Notes: generated by a model from the letters alone, not told the origin. Counted from the stretch's first letter, positions 33,991 through 47,030 are shown. The stretch is DNA of 64,000 nucleotides from Gossypium raimondii (GCF_025698545.1 NC_068575.1:59157980-59221979); one strand, 5' to 3'. Numbers and translations are program-made.

Positions 33991-35189
33991 CATTATTAAA
34001 AAAAATCAAACTTAAAATAATATATCCAGACTAGAGTTTCTTGCATATGTCTATATTCCATCTGCATTGAGTACTTTAAGAGGGGGGAATGACCAAAGCA
34101 TCCTCTTTTGTTTTAAAAGATTGGATTACGTCCATGATCACAGCTTGTGGCCCCCGTTTATGTTATCACCAACATAATAAAAACCAAATTCAAACATTGA
34201 TATCATTCTTTATACTATGAATTTATTCCCTATAATTTAATTTATTTTTATACTTAATTATTTTTAATTTATGTATTTTATAAGTTGGTCGATTTTAGTT
34301 CTTATATTCTTTTAATAACTAATTTTTAATGACGTATGTGAATTACATGTTGAATTTTTTTATAAATGAAAAATAAATAATATTATATATAACATATTTA
34401 ATATAAGCAAGATAAAATAAACAATATTTTATAAATAAAAAGTTAAAAATAATATAAAAATTTAGAACTATATTAGGTAAATTATAATATTAAATTAAAA
34501 TAAATATTCATGATAAGTACACAAGATATTTACATTAAATTTATTAAATATGATTGATATTTATACATATCTATCTAGTGCTCTCTAATGCCATTGTTTG
34601 AAATATTTATACTACCAACGGATGCTCTTATAACTGTAACACTAATTAAGTGATAATTAAAAGATAAAATTAAGCTCTATTTATATTTAAGTTATAATTT
34701 TATTTTATTATGTTAGTAAATGTGAAAATAAAATAATTGAATTTTTAAAATTGTTATGAAAAATTTTATTAATAAGTGGATGTTCATCAAATCAAGATAA
34801 ATTTGATATACATTAGGACTCTAATGTTTATTAGAATTAAACTTTTATATTATTTATACTTCTTATATCTATAAATATAAACTTTGGAAAAAAAACATTG
34901 TAAACATCCCTTTTGATCTTTTACTCTCTTGTTTCTCTTGCTTTTACTCCTCTATTATTTTATTTCATAACAAAATAATATTTTAACCATAATTATCAAT
35001 TATTTTGACTTATTGGTAGTGAGTATTCTTAGACTTTTATTCAAGTTAATAAATTTTCACGACTTATTTTTAAATAGAGTTATAACTAAAAATTCTAAAT
35101 TAAATTATAAAGATTTTTACATGTCAATTTAGTAATACAATAGAAAATAAAGGACATTCTCGTCGGTTCAAAAATTTTCCTAACTCATG

Positions 35190-35193
<4 letters not shown>

Positions 35194-35231
<38 letters not shown>
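35194..35231. repeat. (TA)n microsatellite
   Basis: An uninterrupted TA run of about 38 bases, followed by a short AGATTATAGATTATATATAT tail. Length polymorphism is likely. Confidence 0.95.
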
Positions 35232-35233
<2 letters not shown>

Positions 35234-36059
35234 TTATAGATTATATATATATGTAAAACAATAAGCTAATATGATATTACACATGCGGAAATTCAATAAG
35301 CCATCAACATGTGACATTCAATGAGTTGAAATATAGTTTTTTTTTTTGAAATATAGTTTATTTAGATACAAATAAAATGATAAAATTATTTGACTATTTT
35401 TTTAAATTTTAGCGTTTACAAGTCATTAATATAAATGATTATATATTAAAGTTTCCATTTTGTGTGCACTTAGTAAAAAAGGGTTGATAGCTTCGTTTTG
35501 TTTTGTACCTGAAAAGAAGATATTCTGTCTGTAATAGATTGGAGTTCTTCAGGTGGAGTCAATATTTAAGTTAAGTGAGTGGGGTGAGTTTATGTTTTGT
35601 CTTAATGTTATATTTTATTGAAGTTTAGTTGAATTCCAATTATATGGTTTGAATTTTATTTAAATTAATGAATTGAGTTTTAATTTCATTGCATCAAGTG
35701 TTCTTTATAGCATAATATTCTCTCCTTTGAATGGGGTAATTTAAGAATTATATAAAACATTTACTTAATATCACTTTATTAATCGACTTATAATGTATAT
35801 TTTATATATTAAAATAAGATATATTATATTTATTGCATATTATAAATATTTAAATAATATATATTAAGTTAATTAAATCGATTCAATTATGAATCTTAAT
35901 AACTAATAAAAGACCGATAAAATCATTTTAAAAGAGTCCTTATTAAATCAAATTAACTGAATCAGTGTAAAATCAGTAAAATAACGGTGACAATAACTGG
36001 AAGGACTACTCTACCCTCCAATAATCTGTGATTATTACTTACGTCCTAGCTAGAGTGCA

Positions 36060-36740
36060 TTTATTCAAGGCATGGCTGACGATACTTAGTTGGCACAAGA
36101 AATTGTTAGTAGGAAGAAGTTATTCCCTCAAAGTAGATCTCCAGTTAGCTAGATTTTGTACTAAATATTGCTGATGCTATGGGTCTACTAGAACAATTTG
36201 TGGGACTGGCTGCATTACGTTCTCTATCTATTTGAATGGAGACTTGGTGGGGTTCTTTAGGGGAGCTAAGCCTAAGGGTCTTAGGCAAGAGGATCACCTG
36301 CCGGCCTACCTCTTTCTCATTTCAATGAATGTCTTGCAATTGAGCATATGGGATATTTATATTTTACCCAAAATGTCAAAAAATAAAGCCCACTCATCTT
36401 TCATTTGCTGATAAACTTTTGATTTTCTCCACGGCCACTATGGATTCAGTGGTAGGGCATCTTGGACCAGTTTTTTCATATTTCTAAACTTCAATTACGA
36501 TTACTAGCTGGATTGCGAAGCAACTCAGTTATGCAACTTATACCATCTGTGATTCTTCATATCCAAATTTGTTGTTCATTTTACCAAAAGCAGTACTTCA
36601 GAAATAATGTGTACGTGTTATATATTTTTGGAAAGACGAGAATGATGCTACCATAGGAACCAGGGTTAGTTGGTTCCCTAAATATGAAGGATATTCTTGC
36701 GGCTAAGGGTTCATTGAGGATTGCCTGGTTGTAGGCACAC
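36060..36740 (+). pseudogene. LINE reverse transcriptase remnant
   Basis: Reading across frames recovers the L1-type plant RT order: LAQEIV-SRKK, LKVDLQ (36128-36145; normally followed by KAFDS), NIADAMGLLEQFVG, NGDLVGFFRGA, KGLRQEDHLPAYLFLISMNV, then LSFADKLLIFS (active-site block near 36414-36425), and a late block of KGSLRIAW type. The catalytic FADD is FADK here, and GDPLSP of the core is EDHLPA. There are many stops and frameshifts. It is clearly dead and older than the intact genes around it. Confidence 0.75.
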
Positions 36741-36744
36741 AAAA

Positions 36745-36776
<32 letters not shown>
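36745..36776. repeat. Compound (AT)n(GT)n microsatellite
   Basis: An AT run at 36745-36756 runs straight into a GT run at 36757-36776. It sits at the 3' border of the LINE remnant. Confidence 0.95.
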
Positions 36777-37079
36777 CTTGAAAGACAAATCATTATGGCA
36801 GGCTTCAGCAAGTGGAGATAAAAGCTGATCAAGTAGAAGAGCTGCAGCACATTCATCTACTTAATCATTGGGGGACGGCCATTTTTCTTTTTATATCTTT
36901 GAGACATTTTTAGATTTATATAAAGGTAAATGAATTTCATTGATTTGCTTTACGCACTAGCCACTAAGAATGGCCCAAAATAATATAGACATAAAGTAAA
37001 ACGTAAAGTGGGAAAGCTTAAAACTTTGACGACTTTTAAATACTAACAAGTAACAACAAGGAAAAACCAACAAAAATCT

Positions 37080-37120
<41 letters not shown>

Positions 37121-37298
37121 TGAAACCAAACACTGCACTAACTCTAGCTTCTTACACTAAAATACTCTGGTTTCTCAAAACAAAACCATTTCTGTTTCCA
37201 TCATCCCCTCAGTTCGCGAAAGTATTAATATATCCTAAAAGTAATTAAACCCACCATTATCATCCGATTATATATATTACGTATGTATGAATGCATGT
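36777..37298. other. 3' side of the bZIP gene with (TA)n microsatellite
   Basis: An AT-repeat run of about 38 bases lies at 37082-37119. The 37120-37298 interval is the probable 3' UTR of the bZIP gene. No other gene is seen. Confidence 0.6.
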
Positions 37299-37865
37299 TT
37301 AAGTGATTAATGGTGGGGTTTGATCGGACATGACAGTAACGACGTTATTGCATGGCCATGCAGATGAAAACTGCTGCAGTTGCTTCAATAGCAAAATTTG
37401 ATGTATGTCCGATAATTTTCGTCGGAGAATACTATGTTCAGACTGGAGGCGGTCGTTGTCTGTTGCTACACGGTGAGAGTGGCACAAAACGAGCCTCAAC
37501 TGGTTGGTCAGTTCTCTGTTCTCGAGTCTAAGCCGGTTCACCTGGCTCCTTAAGTTTTCTAAATGCTTCTGTTTACGCATCCGTGACCTCCTGGCTGATT
37601 CACGGTTCGATATCATGCGTCTCCTCTTTCGCTCGTCGATGACGGAGGAATCCGGTTGGTTTGGTTCATCCGAACCTGAGTTCGAATTTGTATGGCCCTG
37701 GAGTGGTTCATCTGAAACGGATCCCAATATTGCGGGTTCTATTGTTTGGGAAATGGAGAGAAGTTCCGAGCAATCCCACGGCGTGAAGCCGCTTTCCAAA
37801 GCCAGATATTGATCGTTGTCGAACATCAAACCGGAGGAAAAAACGGTCGGAACAGTGGACAACAT
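37299..37865 (-). CDS. Group S bZIP transcription factor
   Basis: Nuclear DNA-binding factor; group S bZIPs bind ACGT-core sites as homo- or heterodimers and act in sugar, stress and amino-acid responses. Single exon of 188 residues starting MLSTVPTVFSSGLMFDNDQY, typical of the intronless S group. The basic region (79-100) has the invariant N-x7-R pair, N87 and R95, in MISNRESARRSRMRKQKHLE. The zipper runs for eight heptads: L105, L112, L119, V126, V133, L140, L147 and I154. The N-terminal third is acidic and Ser/Pro-rich, a likely activation region; the C-terminal tail is short. Subgroup is uncertain: the sequence after the zipper's third heptad does not closely match the S1 members I remember. 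No conserved sucrose-control upstream reading frame was found in the leader. Confidence 0.94.
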   Translation of the reverse strand: MLSTVPTVFSSGLMFDNDQYLALESGFTPWDCSELLSISQTIEPAILGSVSDEPLQGHTNSNSGSDEPNQPDSSVIDERKRRRMISNRESARRSRMRKQKHLENLRSQVNRLRLENRELTNQLRLVLCHSHRVATDNDRLQSEHSILRRKLSDIHQILLLKQLQQFSSAWPCNNVVTVMSDQTPPLIT

Positions 37866-38270
37866 GACTTTACTAGTGCTAATAAAAATGAAAAAAAAAA
37901 GAAAGTAAAAGGAAATAAATCAAAAGCTTGTAAAAGTATATGGGAAAGGAAGGAAGGAGGAGAAAAGGGAGGAAATGCAGCGTAGGAGGCTCATATTTAT
38001 GGATGAATCCTGAGAACTGTTGTGGGCTCCATGTTACTTCATGAAAATTCAAATCAAGGGTATTTTTGTAAGTATGACCCTTTACATGCGTGTATAAACT
38101 GAATAGGTGTAAAAATAACTTCTCCTATAAATCGAATTTACGTATTCCTTTTTTATATTTTTATGAGGGAAAAACCAAAAGAGAAAAGTGATATGAGACA
38201 ATGCTACTTTGGAAAGGTCGATTTTTTGCTTAGTCAGCAAGAAACAAAATAGTGTGGGATCCATTCTAGG

Positions 38271-38335
38271 CACGTGGCGGATTGTGAGAGGAGGAGAGTG
38301 AAAAGAGCCAATAGTTTGGGAGGATGCTGACGTGG
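38271..38335 (-). promoter_or_regulatory. G-box and TGACGTGG elements upstream of the bZIP gene
   Basis: CACGTGGC (38271-38278), a G-box/ABRE core, and TGACGTGG (38328-38335) lie 400-470 bp upstream of the start codon. Both have ACGT cores of the kind bound by bZIP proteins, which would allow self- or cross-regulation. A TATA-like CCATAAATATGA on the minus strand at about 37991-38002 is placed for the basal promoter. Confidence 0.45.
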
Positions 38336-41300
38336 AGCCAAGCATAGGTGGAAAAAAAAAAAAACTGGATGGCAAATATGAAATATTAGGTCGTCGTCGG
38401 CACTAAACCGGTCTCTTATTAGTTCTATAAGAATTCGTACATTTACCAAACTGACGCGCGCCTTTTAGAGTTTGATAAAAATATAACTATATCTTCTTTT
38501 TCGGTACATAAAATATAACTAATTTAAACCTTACTTCTTAAATTAGTTTTTTTTTTATTAACAATTAGATTATCAAACATCCACACTATGGCTAAAAACT
38601 ATAACGTATATCTATTTAAGAAATTTAAATGCAATTTTAATTGAAATAGTTTTATATTCATAACTATTTATGTTTAAATTTTATTATGTATTCTTATTCT
38701 TTTAAATTTATTTAATATAAAAGATAAGTAGTATATTTAAATTATTTGTATTTATGTAAATATTTTGTTATATAAATTTAAAACATGGGTGTTTCTAAAC
38801 TTGTTCATATGTAAATGCACGATTAAGTTGATGTTACTTATCAGTTAACTAATTATTAAAGAACCTTCTTTTATAATACAATAAATATTCTACTAGGGGC
38901 ATCGGGAGGTGAGGCAGACAGGAGTGAAATTATATTTTAACTCTTATCAAATTTTATGACTTAAGATGTACTTGGTTAGGAGGAAAAGTGAATGGATGAG
39001 AAGAAGGAAAGGAAAAGTAAATTTTGAGTGTGTTTGGTTGGGAAGCAAAGTAAGAAAAATGATCATTTTTGCATAAAAATCAAATTTTCAAATTGGGATG
39101 ATGAGAGGAAAGAAAATGATAGAGATGTGCATGTTAGTTCAAGATTATGTATTTTTCAAATATTTTATTTTCTTACCTATACCAAGTAATGGATGAGAAG
39201 AGAAAGTAACTTTCTTTATATTTTCTGTCTCTCCTATCAAACATACCTATAAAATAAAAAATATGTTTTCTATCACCTTAGTTTTCGCGCCTTCATTCTT
39301 CCAATTTCTTTCTACCTTACCAAGTAAAAATTTAATCTTGACCTCCTCCAAAATTTTAATGTTTTAACTTTAACATTTTAACTAAAATTTCATTTCATTT
39401 TAACATTTATTTTTTATAAATATATTTGTTACCTAATTTTTACATCCACATCATAATTGAGTGTGCCATCATCTAATTTATATTATATTATTTTATATGA
39501 TGTATATTTTTCCTTCTTTAATATTCGTTTTATATTAATATCAATTACAAATACTTTGCTTTTTATATTTGTTTTTAAAAACAGATCGATGATCGAATTG
39601 ATTAGGCCACGTTTGATCGGTCCAACTGATTTGATTAAAAAGAATCTAATCCAATTGATCCATACAGATTCTAGATCCAATCGATTTAATACTATTTTTT
39701 GAACCGATACTTTAATAAATTCTCAGTTATACCAATTCAATTAAAAATCATTGGCTTTTTCAATTAAATTTTATTATTTGATTTTTGGGTTAAAAGTAAG
39801 TTTCAACAAAGCTAAGTCTACGTCACTTACAATTAATGATTTAAGATTAAAAAATAACAAAAGTTTCGACATTTGATTTTAACTTTTATAATATCTTTTC
39901 GAAATTAAATAAATGAATGTTTGCGTTTAGACAAATTAATATATATTATTGAGACATCTAAGAGGTAGATATAAGTCATTTTCGTTACGTAGACTATTAT
40001 TGGAACTTTTATTCAACATAAATTCATTTGAAAAATTAACAAATAATAATTTTTTATAAAAAACAATATGTTATGAGAACTATGTAAGTAATTTAATTTA
40101 TTTTAAAAATAAAATAAATAACCACTTTTTAAGATTTAAGTTTTAACACATAATATTTTAAAATTATAATTTACGTAAACAAATTTTATTACCTTCCATT
40201 TTTGGTGCTAATTCTTGCATAAGTACTTACTCTCAATCATTTATGCTCAGACTTTGTTTGTTACTCACAATTGTTTCGAGTCAACAAATTTTTTTTACAT
40301 TTTATATTACTTTCTTTATATTAATTATTAATTTTCAACAACATTATTATTTAAATATTTTTATATTATTTTATTTCTTTCACTCACACGATAGATATAC
40401 AAATAATACTAGCAAATATATATATTGAAGTACACAATATACATTTGTTTTACATGTGTCTAACCTGCAACTAAAAATTATAAAGTGTAAAACAATAAAT
40501 ATGATTTAAAGCACTCTTACATTAAAAGTAATTCAACCTTCTTTGTTATTATTATTATCATTAATCATTAAAGTATGAGTAAATTTTCGTTTTGATAATT
40601 TATTTAAAATAAGTTACAATTTGATTACTAAATTATTCAAAAGTTTTCATTTAAGTCACTGAACAATTTAAATGTTTTTATTTAAGTCATTCGACTATTA
40701 AGTTTTTCTTTTAAAGTTCTACTAGCAAGCTCTAAGCAATGATTCAACAATCGGTACGGTGGAGCAATACACATCGACAAGTAGAAGAACATACCTTAGT
40801 TCCAAGTCAATCTGGCGATTAATGTCGGTGATCAGAGAAAAAAGTTGTTTGAATTTTGGTTCACAGATTCATGACGTGTAAAATTGTTTCATTAAAAAAA
40901 TTGAATTGTAGAAAAGAAGGGGAAAGAGAGCTTTCGATTGGCATAGACAGTGTAAACAGAAAAAGTCATATAGCATGTAGGTACATCATTGGATGAACTA
41001 CATTGCTGATATTGACCCCAAAAAAGAAATAGTAGATACAACTAGTTCATGAACAACTAAACATCCCACTGCATAAAAATTGGATAGGTTCGATCTATGG
41101 TCATTGACTCCTCCTATAAAGATCTTATTAAATTCATCGAATTGTTCCAAAGAATCAAATGGCCAGTTATTAATCGGCTCTCTGTAAAATACTCATTTGG
41201 ATGCAATTCTTAAGAGCAATGCCAACTGTTTTGGGCACTGGTGATGAACAAAGCAAGAAAAATAATCAACACTCAATATGTTTATACAGTTCGATTTCTT

Positions 41301-44300
41301 TACATTTGTGGGTCTTGCTCGGAGAGATGATCCACTATTTTAGCAACTCATTCAACAAGTGATTACAATCTCTAAGTGACTACAAAAGTAAACATTTCTG
41401 CATGCACTGCAACAATTAGACAATTCTCCTCTAAGTTTTCCCGCTTAAAACTTGGGACAAAAACCAAGTAACACACTTAATTTTTTCCTCAATATGTACT
41501 CACTAAAAACATTCCTTATCAATGACATGAGTGACGTTGCTACAGACTCAGAATCAAGTCTCCTTAATTTATAAGAAATCAAGGGTTGCTAATATATTCT
41601 ATCAATTACAATCTTCTTCCCAATAAACTAGTAAGATAACTAGCTCTCAAAATATTTCAATAAATCGAGGATAAGTCCAAGTTTACCCAATCCGGTTCAA
41701 TCTTTTTGATATGTTGCTTTCATTGATCCTATCCTAACTAATCTTCAAGATATGTTGCTATAAACAATTTGAATATCATAGACTAGTTCACACACGGCCA
41801 TATTATAAGCAAAGATAAAGGCCTAATTGTTTTGTTAATAAAATTTGCAACACAAAATATGAGTTTAACAATGCCAAACATTGATGGGCACTACTCCTTG
41901 GCACTGCTAAAAAAATCACCTGAACACATTTTAAGTTTTTCTATTTTATATCTTATTTTATTGTAAACCTACTGTGTTCTTAAGTCAATTAAATTTGAGA
42001 TTAATCCCTATTGGATCGAAAGTGTTTAAAGGTAAAATACTCCAAAGAAGTGTGCTTCTTAGCATTCAAACTTGTGTTATCATCCTTATGAAGATTAAAA
42101 GCCGTTACCACCTCAATCAATGTTTTGATTTCTTTTTGTATTATTTTTCATATGTATGACTTTAGTTGATGACATAAAATTAATTGTTTCCTTTGTTGGT
42201 GTGTGGGAAAAAAAATAAATTTATAAGAAATTAACGAAGGCTTCAAGGCTTATATCAATGTCACTTTCTTTAAGGTTCTATCCGTCCCTCCCTATATTAT
42301 GGTGTGCAAAAGAGTTACTAGAACTTCGAGTATACAATGAAGCCCAATGACTGCCTATGTTTTGCATTGACAGAAATACTCCACCAAGCATTGAGCGGAG
42401 CATAACAAGGATATTAATTTCTATGTAATTCTTTATAAAACAATCCAGGAATATAAAAGATGGTGGGAGATAAAAAAAAATTCTCTTCTTTTTAGTTTGT
42501 CATGTAAATAAAACTTTAGTCCTATTTATAAGAGGCCTCATATCTTTCCATAGGGACATAACTACCCAAATGGATAATTATATCTTTAGCAATAGACATA
42601 ATTATTCAATAGATAATCTACTTAAATCTATTTATTAATAACCAAGTAATATAACTTTTCATTTACAACTGTTAAAATATTTTATATATTTTATTCCCGC
42701 ACATCAATATCCTTAATTAATAGTATTGGGAAATCTAAAGCTAACTAGAAAATTCACCATTGAGGTTGAAAGAAACCGAACCAAAACTCCTTATCCTTGA
42801 TATAAAATATAATAGCAAGCATGAGGCCGACATTAAGAGCTTTTGATCTAATCACACAACATGGGCGAAAGGACATCAACGCTTTTGCCTTTCCTAAACT
42901 TAGCTAAAGACACCAACAGTAACTTATTTTTAAACATCTTCCCCGTCTCTCCATCCATGTTATTGGAACCTTTCAAATAAATTTTCTAAGTTTTGCAAGA
43001 ATATTCTTTCGGTTCCTAGAGTTTTCTTACACAGCTGCCGACTTAAGTAATTAGTTTCCATTGGACGAGGAAAATTAAAGCAGTTTTGGCTGAGATAAAG
43101 AGCTTTTTTGCATTTAAAAGCACAGTTGTTGAAATCAAAATGTTGTATGGGTGAGTTAGGTTAGAAATTGATTGGTATAATATTGATTTGAGAAAAAGGA
43201 AAAAAAATCATTTTTCTGTAAATTAATATGAATTAGAATAAAAAAATTTGATTGAATTGATGATTGAATCGGTTGAACTAAATTTTATAATTTTATAATA
43301 ACTTTTATTTTAATTTTTTTAAAATTCTTTTTTACGTAAAACATAGATTAAGGATCTTGATTAAAAAAAGATATGTTAAGATGATGTATGAGCCTATTTC
43401 ATGACAGAAAGATTCAATAATTGAGATATATTTGGAAAGAAAAGGATGAAAATGAATAATAATGGATTCATATAGAAAAAGGGGCGAACTGCCGAAGGGT
43501 AACTTTTGCTTTAGCTTTAGCTTTTTTTATTATGGTCGATTTTAATGGCGGGGGCCGACGGAAGAAGACAGACATTGACCATATCCATCACATGCGAAAA
43601 TTATAAACATATATTACAGGGCCAATGAACCAGCGGAAACTTTATGAACTTACTTCTCATAAATATATTAATAAAAATCAAAGGTTAGATCAGTAGATTA
43701 TTGGACCACTTTTTCACTGTGGAAAAACCTTAGCGGTCAGGCATGGTGCACAGTTCTTGTAGCTGCGCCCGCCTCCTATCTCCCTGTTTCTAGACTTGTC
43801 CAATTCGAAGCCCTACTTTTCTATATATGCATTTTCTTACGACATAAGTTTTATGTTTAAATAGATGACTGCTTCTTTTGAATAAATTATTATGACTGCT
43901 CCTTTTGAATTGATTGTTATATAGTAGGTCTAATTTTAATTTATCCTCCAATATTAACCTTTTAACTCCGCCATACTGATTATAATGTCATTTTTGTTAC
44001 ATACACAAAATGATTATTTTTAAAAATATCATACTAGCAAATTTATCAAAAGATTTTAGTGGTAAATTCAAAATAAAGAAACTAAAATTTTAAAAATAAG
44101 AACAGAAAGGTTGCAACATATTATAAAAAAATTATTAAACCGAAAAAGCAAAATAAATAAATAAATAAATGAAGGAAACCCTAATTCAAGCACCATACTT
44201 TTGTCGTTTGAATGAATGTGTTTTTCATAATTTGCTTAAATACGAAAAGGGTCGATCTATTAAAAAGAATCGACTTTATTTTCTTTTGCTTTATTTTAAT

Positions 44301-45024
44301 TTATTTTTCATATTTTGCTTTATCTTAACTTCTATTCTTAGGATCTTATCAAAAAAAAAAATCTATTCTTAGGAGATTGGTGCATGGTAGTTGTTACCGC
44401 ACCACTACCAGTCATACCAGGTGGAATATTAACAGATTGGTGCATGCTATTTTTTAACGATGGTCAAGAAGAATCAGCTTATACTGTAATCTTATTTGCT
44501 TTGATAATAATTATGAAATATTAAGTTATTGACATATAAAAGAATTGCATCTCTAGTTTCTTCAACCAAAAATAAAATGCATATCTTGTGCGAGTCATAA
44601 CTCATAAACAACTCTAACCAGCAGTAACTAGTAAGCAAGTGTCGGCAACAAAGTCTCAACCAACTTGGTTACTTGTCCCTCGAAAGCGTCTTATATATAT
44701 TTTAAGTAAATTCTTTTTCCACTAATTGATCCATATATGTTATTAAAGAAAAGGAAGACAAATACAGACCAATCCATATGAAAGCAACATCCAGGGTATC
44801 AAAATTACATCCCAAACCATCACGAAACCAAACACAATTAGACCAGAAGGAAACATCCTTCCTGCTGTTTCACAGTCAAAACGGACAGAAAGAAAGCAGC
44901 ACAGGTAATGCAAGAAACAAGACAACATCTCTGAACAAAAGCAACCCCATTTCACCAACTATTCAGCCTTCCCATTAGCTTCCTGAATGAGACCTCACCA
45001 ATTACAGTTTTAAGTTTACTAATC
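38336..45024. other. Long gene-poor region between the bZIP and VQ genes
   Basis: No gene is supported in 6.7 kb. About 39028-39246 may be a small hAT-like MITE (GTGTGTTTGGTTGGGAAG at the left, complement of CCTATCAAACATAC at the right). About 40570-40720 matches ends of the foldback family (TTTAAGTCACTGAACAATTT). About 41230-41480 looks like an LTR fragment (TTTATACAGTTCGATTTCTT). About 43480-43830 is less AT-rich but has no readable gene. Short frames at 39457-39702 and 44169-44372 are low-complexity. Confidence 0.4.
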
Positions 45025-45231
45025 TTAGCTATTAACGGCCACAATGGAGGCAGATTCTACAATCAACCTGCACTCCTTAATCCACCTTGATTCAGAGAAG
45101 AAAGCAATAACGTGGCCGTTGTAATTCCTAAGTACCCCTCCATATTCTGCAGGTCCCGACTTACTCAATGCCCAACCCTCGACACTATACTTCACCCAAC
45201 CTTCAAGCAGAGGGGTCCAAACTTTAACTTT
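45025..45231 (-). pseudogene. RNase H-like domain fragment of a LINE
   Basis: One open minus-strand stretch reads KVWTPLLEGWVKYSVEGWAL, SKSGPAEYGGVLRNYNGHVI, AFFSESRWIKECRLIVESAS and IVAVNS before a stop at 45025-45027. This matches the start of plant LINE-type RNase H domains (P..GWVK.N.DGA.....AG.GGVLR...G). The first catalytic Asp of the NVDG motif is Glu here (SVEG), and the domain is cut short. Decayed sequence continues to about 44760. Confidence 0.7.
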
Positions 45232-45887
45232 CTTAATACCAAAATTTTTGATTCATCATCCTCACAGTATCGTGGGAATTCACACTCGTAGGAAAATTCT
45301 TCCATACAATGGAGGTTTTAGACTTATCACTAATTTAAGAGGATGACACATGGATGTAAGTAATAGTAAATAATATATAAACAAAAATAGGATATTTGTT
45401 TTAATGGATTATTATTTAATACATGTAGAATGTATAGAATAATTATCCATTTTATAATCATACATTTTGTTTTTAAATTTCACTGACAGAATTTAAAAAT
45501 GATCATATTTCTCTATTATTTATACAAAATAATAATTATTCTTATTCAAAATTTGTTTATATAAATTTTAGAAGTAATTTTGAGATTGAAATTTTAGAAG
45601 GCGACTTACATATATACGAGTTAAAATGAGGCTTTAATTGGGTTAAAAAGAATAACTGATAGCATTAGAATACTGTTTGTGGAATTAGTTCAATATGAAT
45701 TATCCCATGTATCTGAAAATTAAAGTGAATATGAAATAAATTCGGTACTAGAACAAAAGAAGGTGGCTTTAATCTTAGATACATTCTGTTCTAAGGTGAA
45801 GCAAGAATGAGAAAGAGAAATAACTTCCAAATTGGCCTTTTTAACTATGTATATCGTCGGAGGAACAATGTTTTGGTCCAAGCTGGA
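45232..45887. other. Spacer between the LINE fragment and the VQ gene
   Basis: AT-rich, and without a gene. The last 100-200 bases before 45888 would be the 3' UTR of the VQ gene. Confidence 0.45.
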
Positions 45888-46388
45888 CTAAGTCCTAGGA
45901 CTGAGAATAGGAAAAGAGCACCAATTATAATTATAAGAAGATGGTGACAAGCTGAATCCAAGTGAATTTGAGGTAATCATGGCATCATCAGAGAAATTTT
46001 CCTTCTGGGGTTTCGCATGATCTAATCCAGAAACGAGATGAAATTGCGCAGAATTGACTTCCGCTGCCCCACACATGAATGGCGGTGGTGCAACCTGAAG
46101 AGGCGGAGGTGGCGCCACTCTTTGAAGACGGTGATGTTGTTGAGGTTGAGAAATGCTGCAGGGAGGGACTGCACCAGTGAGCTTTTGAACCAAGTCCCGA
46201 AAGTTTATGGGGTCGACCTTGTAAACTTTGGGTGGTGTTGGTAGCAATGGTGAAGTTGGTTTCTTCCAAGGCTTTGTCAATGGCTTACGCACTGAATGAA
46301 TTGACGCATGGAAAGACTGTGGACCCTTTAACCCTCTTGCTAAAGAAGAAGAAGAAGAAGACGACGATGATGAATAATTAGCTTCCAT
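45888..46388 (-). CDS. VQ-motif-containing protein
   Basis: Plant-specific regulatory cofactor; VQ proteins bind WRKY transcription factors or MAP kinase substrates through the VQ motif, mostly in the nucleus, and tune defence and growth. Single exon of 166 residues starting MEANYSSSSS, as usual for this intronless family. The VQ core FRDLVQKLTG lies at residues 63-72 (F63, V67, Q68, L70, T71 and G72 all present). Ahead of it are a serine run (6-15) and a basic, Pro-rich stretch (KPLTKPWKKPTSPLLPTPPK). After it are Gln/His- and Pro-rich low-complexity segments and a Ser/Tyr-rich end closing in LSPRT. SP and TP pairs (for example PTSP and LSPRT) could be MAP kinase sites. Which Arabidopsis member it equals is not clear. 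Confidence 0.92.
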   Translation of the reverse strand: MEANYSSSSSSSSSSLARGLKGPQSFHASIHSVRKPLTKPWKKPTSPLLPTPPKVYKVDPINFRDLVQKLTGAVPPCSISQPQQHHRLQRVAPPPPLQVAPPPFMCGAAEVNSAQFHLVSGLDHAKPQKENFSDDAMITSNSLGFSLSPSSYNYNWCSFPILSPRT

Positions 46389-47030
46389 AGCTACACCCGT
46401 CGGTAATAAAAATCTTTGGCTAAGTGCTAAGCTTTTCTCAATAAATCACCGAAGGGGATGAAATTATAGAATGGACGGAGAGAGATATATAAATATGTAA
46501 ACGGCGCAAAGAAGAGGAATAGGGACAAGAAAATAATTCAGGAGGTGGAGGGTGGGATGAATCTGGTGATAGTGTTCCCATCGTCAGCGCTTAGCAGCCC
46601 AGCCCGGTCAAAGTGCCTGAATTTTGACCCTTTTTTCTTTTTTTTTTTGGTGGATGACCAATTTTTTTATTCATTAAAAAATAATTATCTGTTTCTTTCT
46701 TTCTACTGGCCTCGTTCGTGCGTTCGAAGATGCTTCTTTAGAAGGTTTGAAAAGCTGTTAAAAAAAAACTATATTAATTAGATTGTCTTAGTGATGCAAT
46801 ATAATTTATTTAATGTTAATGAACTAAATGATAGTCCTAACAAATAATAATAATTAGATGAGAATACATCATCTGAAATGGATGGAGGCAATTAAATATA
46901 TTTTAATAATTTATTAACTTCTTGTTCACCGAATAAAACTACACCTTATCAATAATCAAATATTTTTCCAAAAGGGTAAAGTATTTAAACCTTTATATTT
47001 GATATCTTATGATTTGAAAAAAATATACTT
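46389..47030. other. Upstream region of the VQ gene
   Basis: Contains the leader and promoter. A TATA-like run, TTTATATATCTCTCTCC on the minus strand, lies near 46475-46492. The frame at 46545-46781 (plus) crosses poly-T and is rejected. Confidence 0.4.

Larger units (their letters stand above)
32269..36059. other. Gene-poor AT-rich stretch
   Basis: No gene is supported. About 33085-33240 contains text resembling the end of a Copia-type LTR (TTTTACGTGTAAACTCTTTC followed by CGGGAAAAAATCACGG). A SINE copy and a TA microsatellite in this range are listed separately. The 33569-33751 frame has no recognisable content. Confidence 0.45.

Noticed and set aside
37504-37985. Plus-strand frames antisense to the bZIP gene
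   Set aside because: They mirror the conserved bZIP coding sequence on the other strand and have no features of their own.
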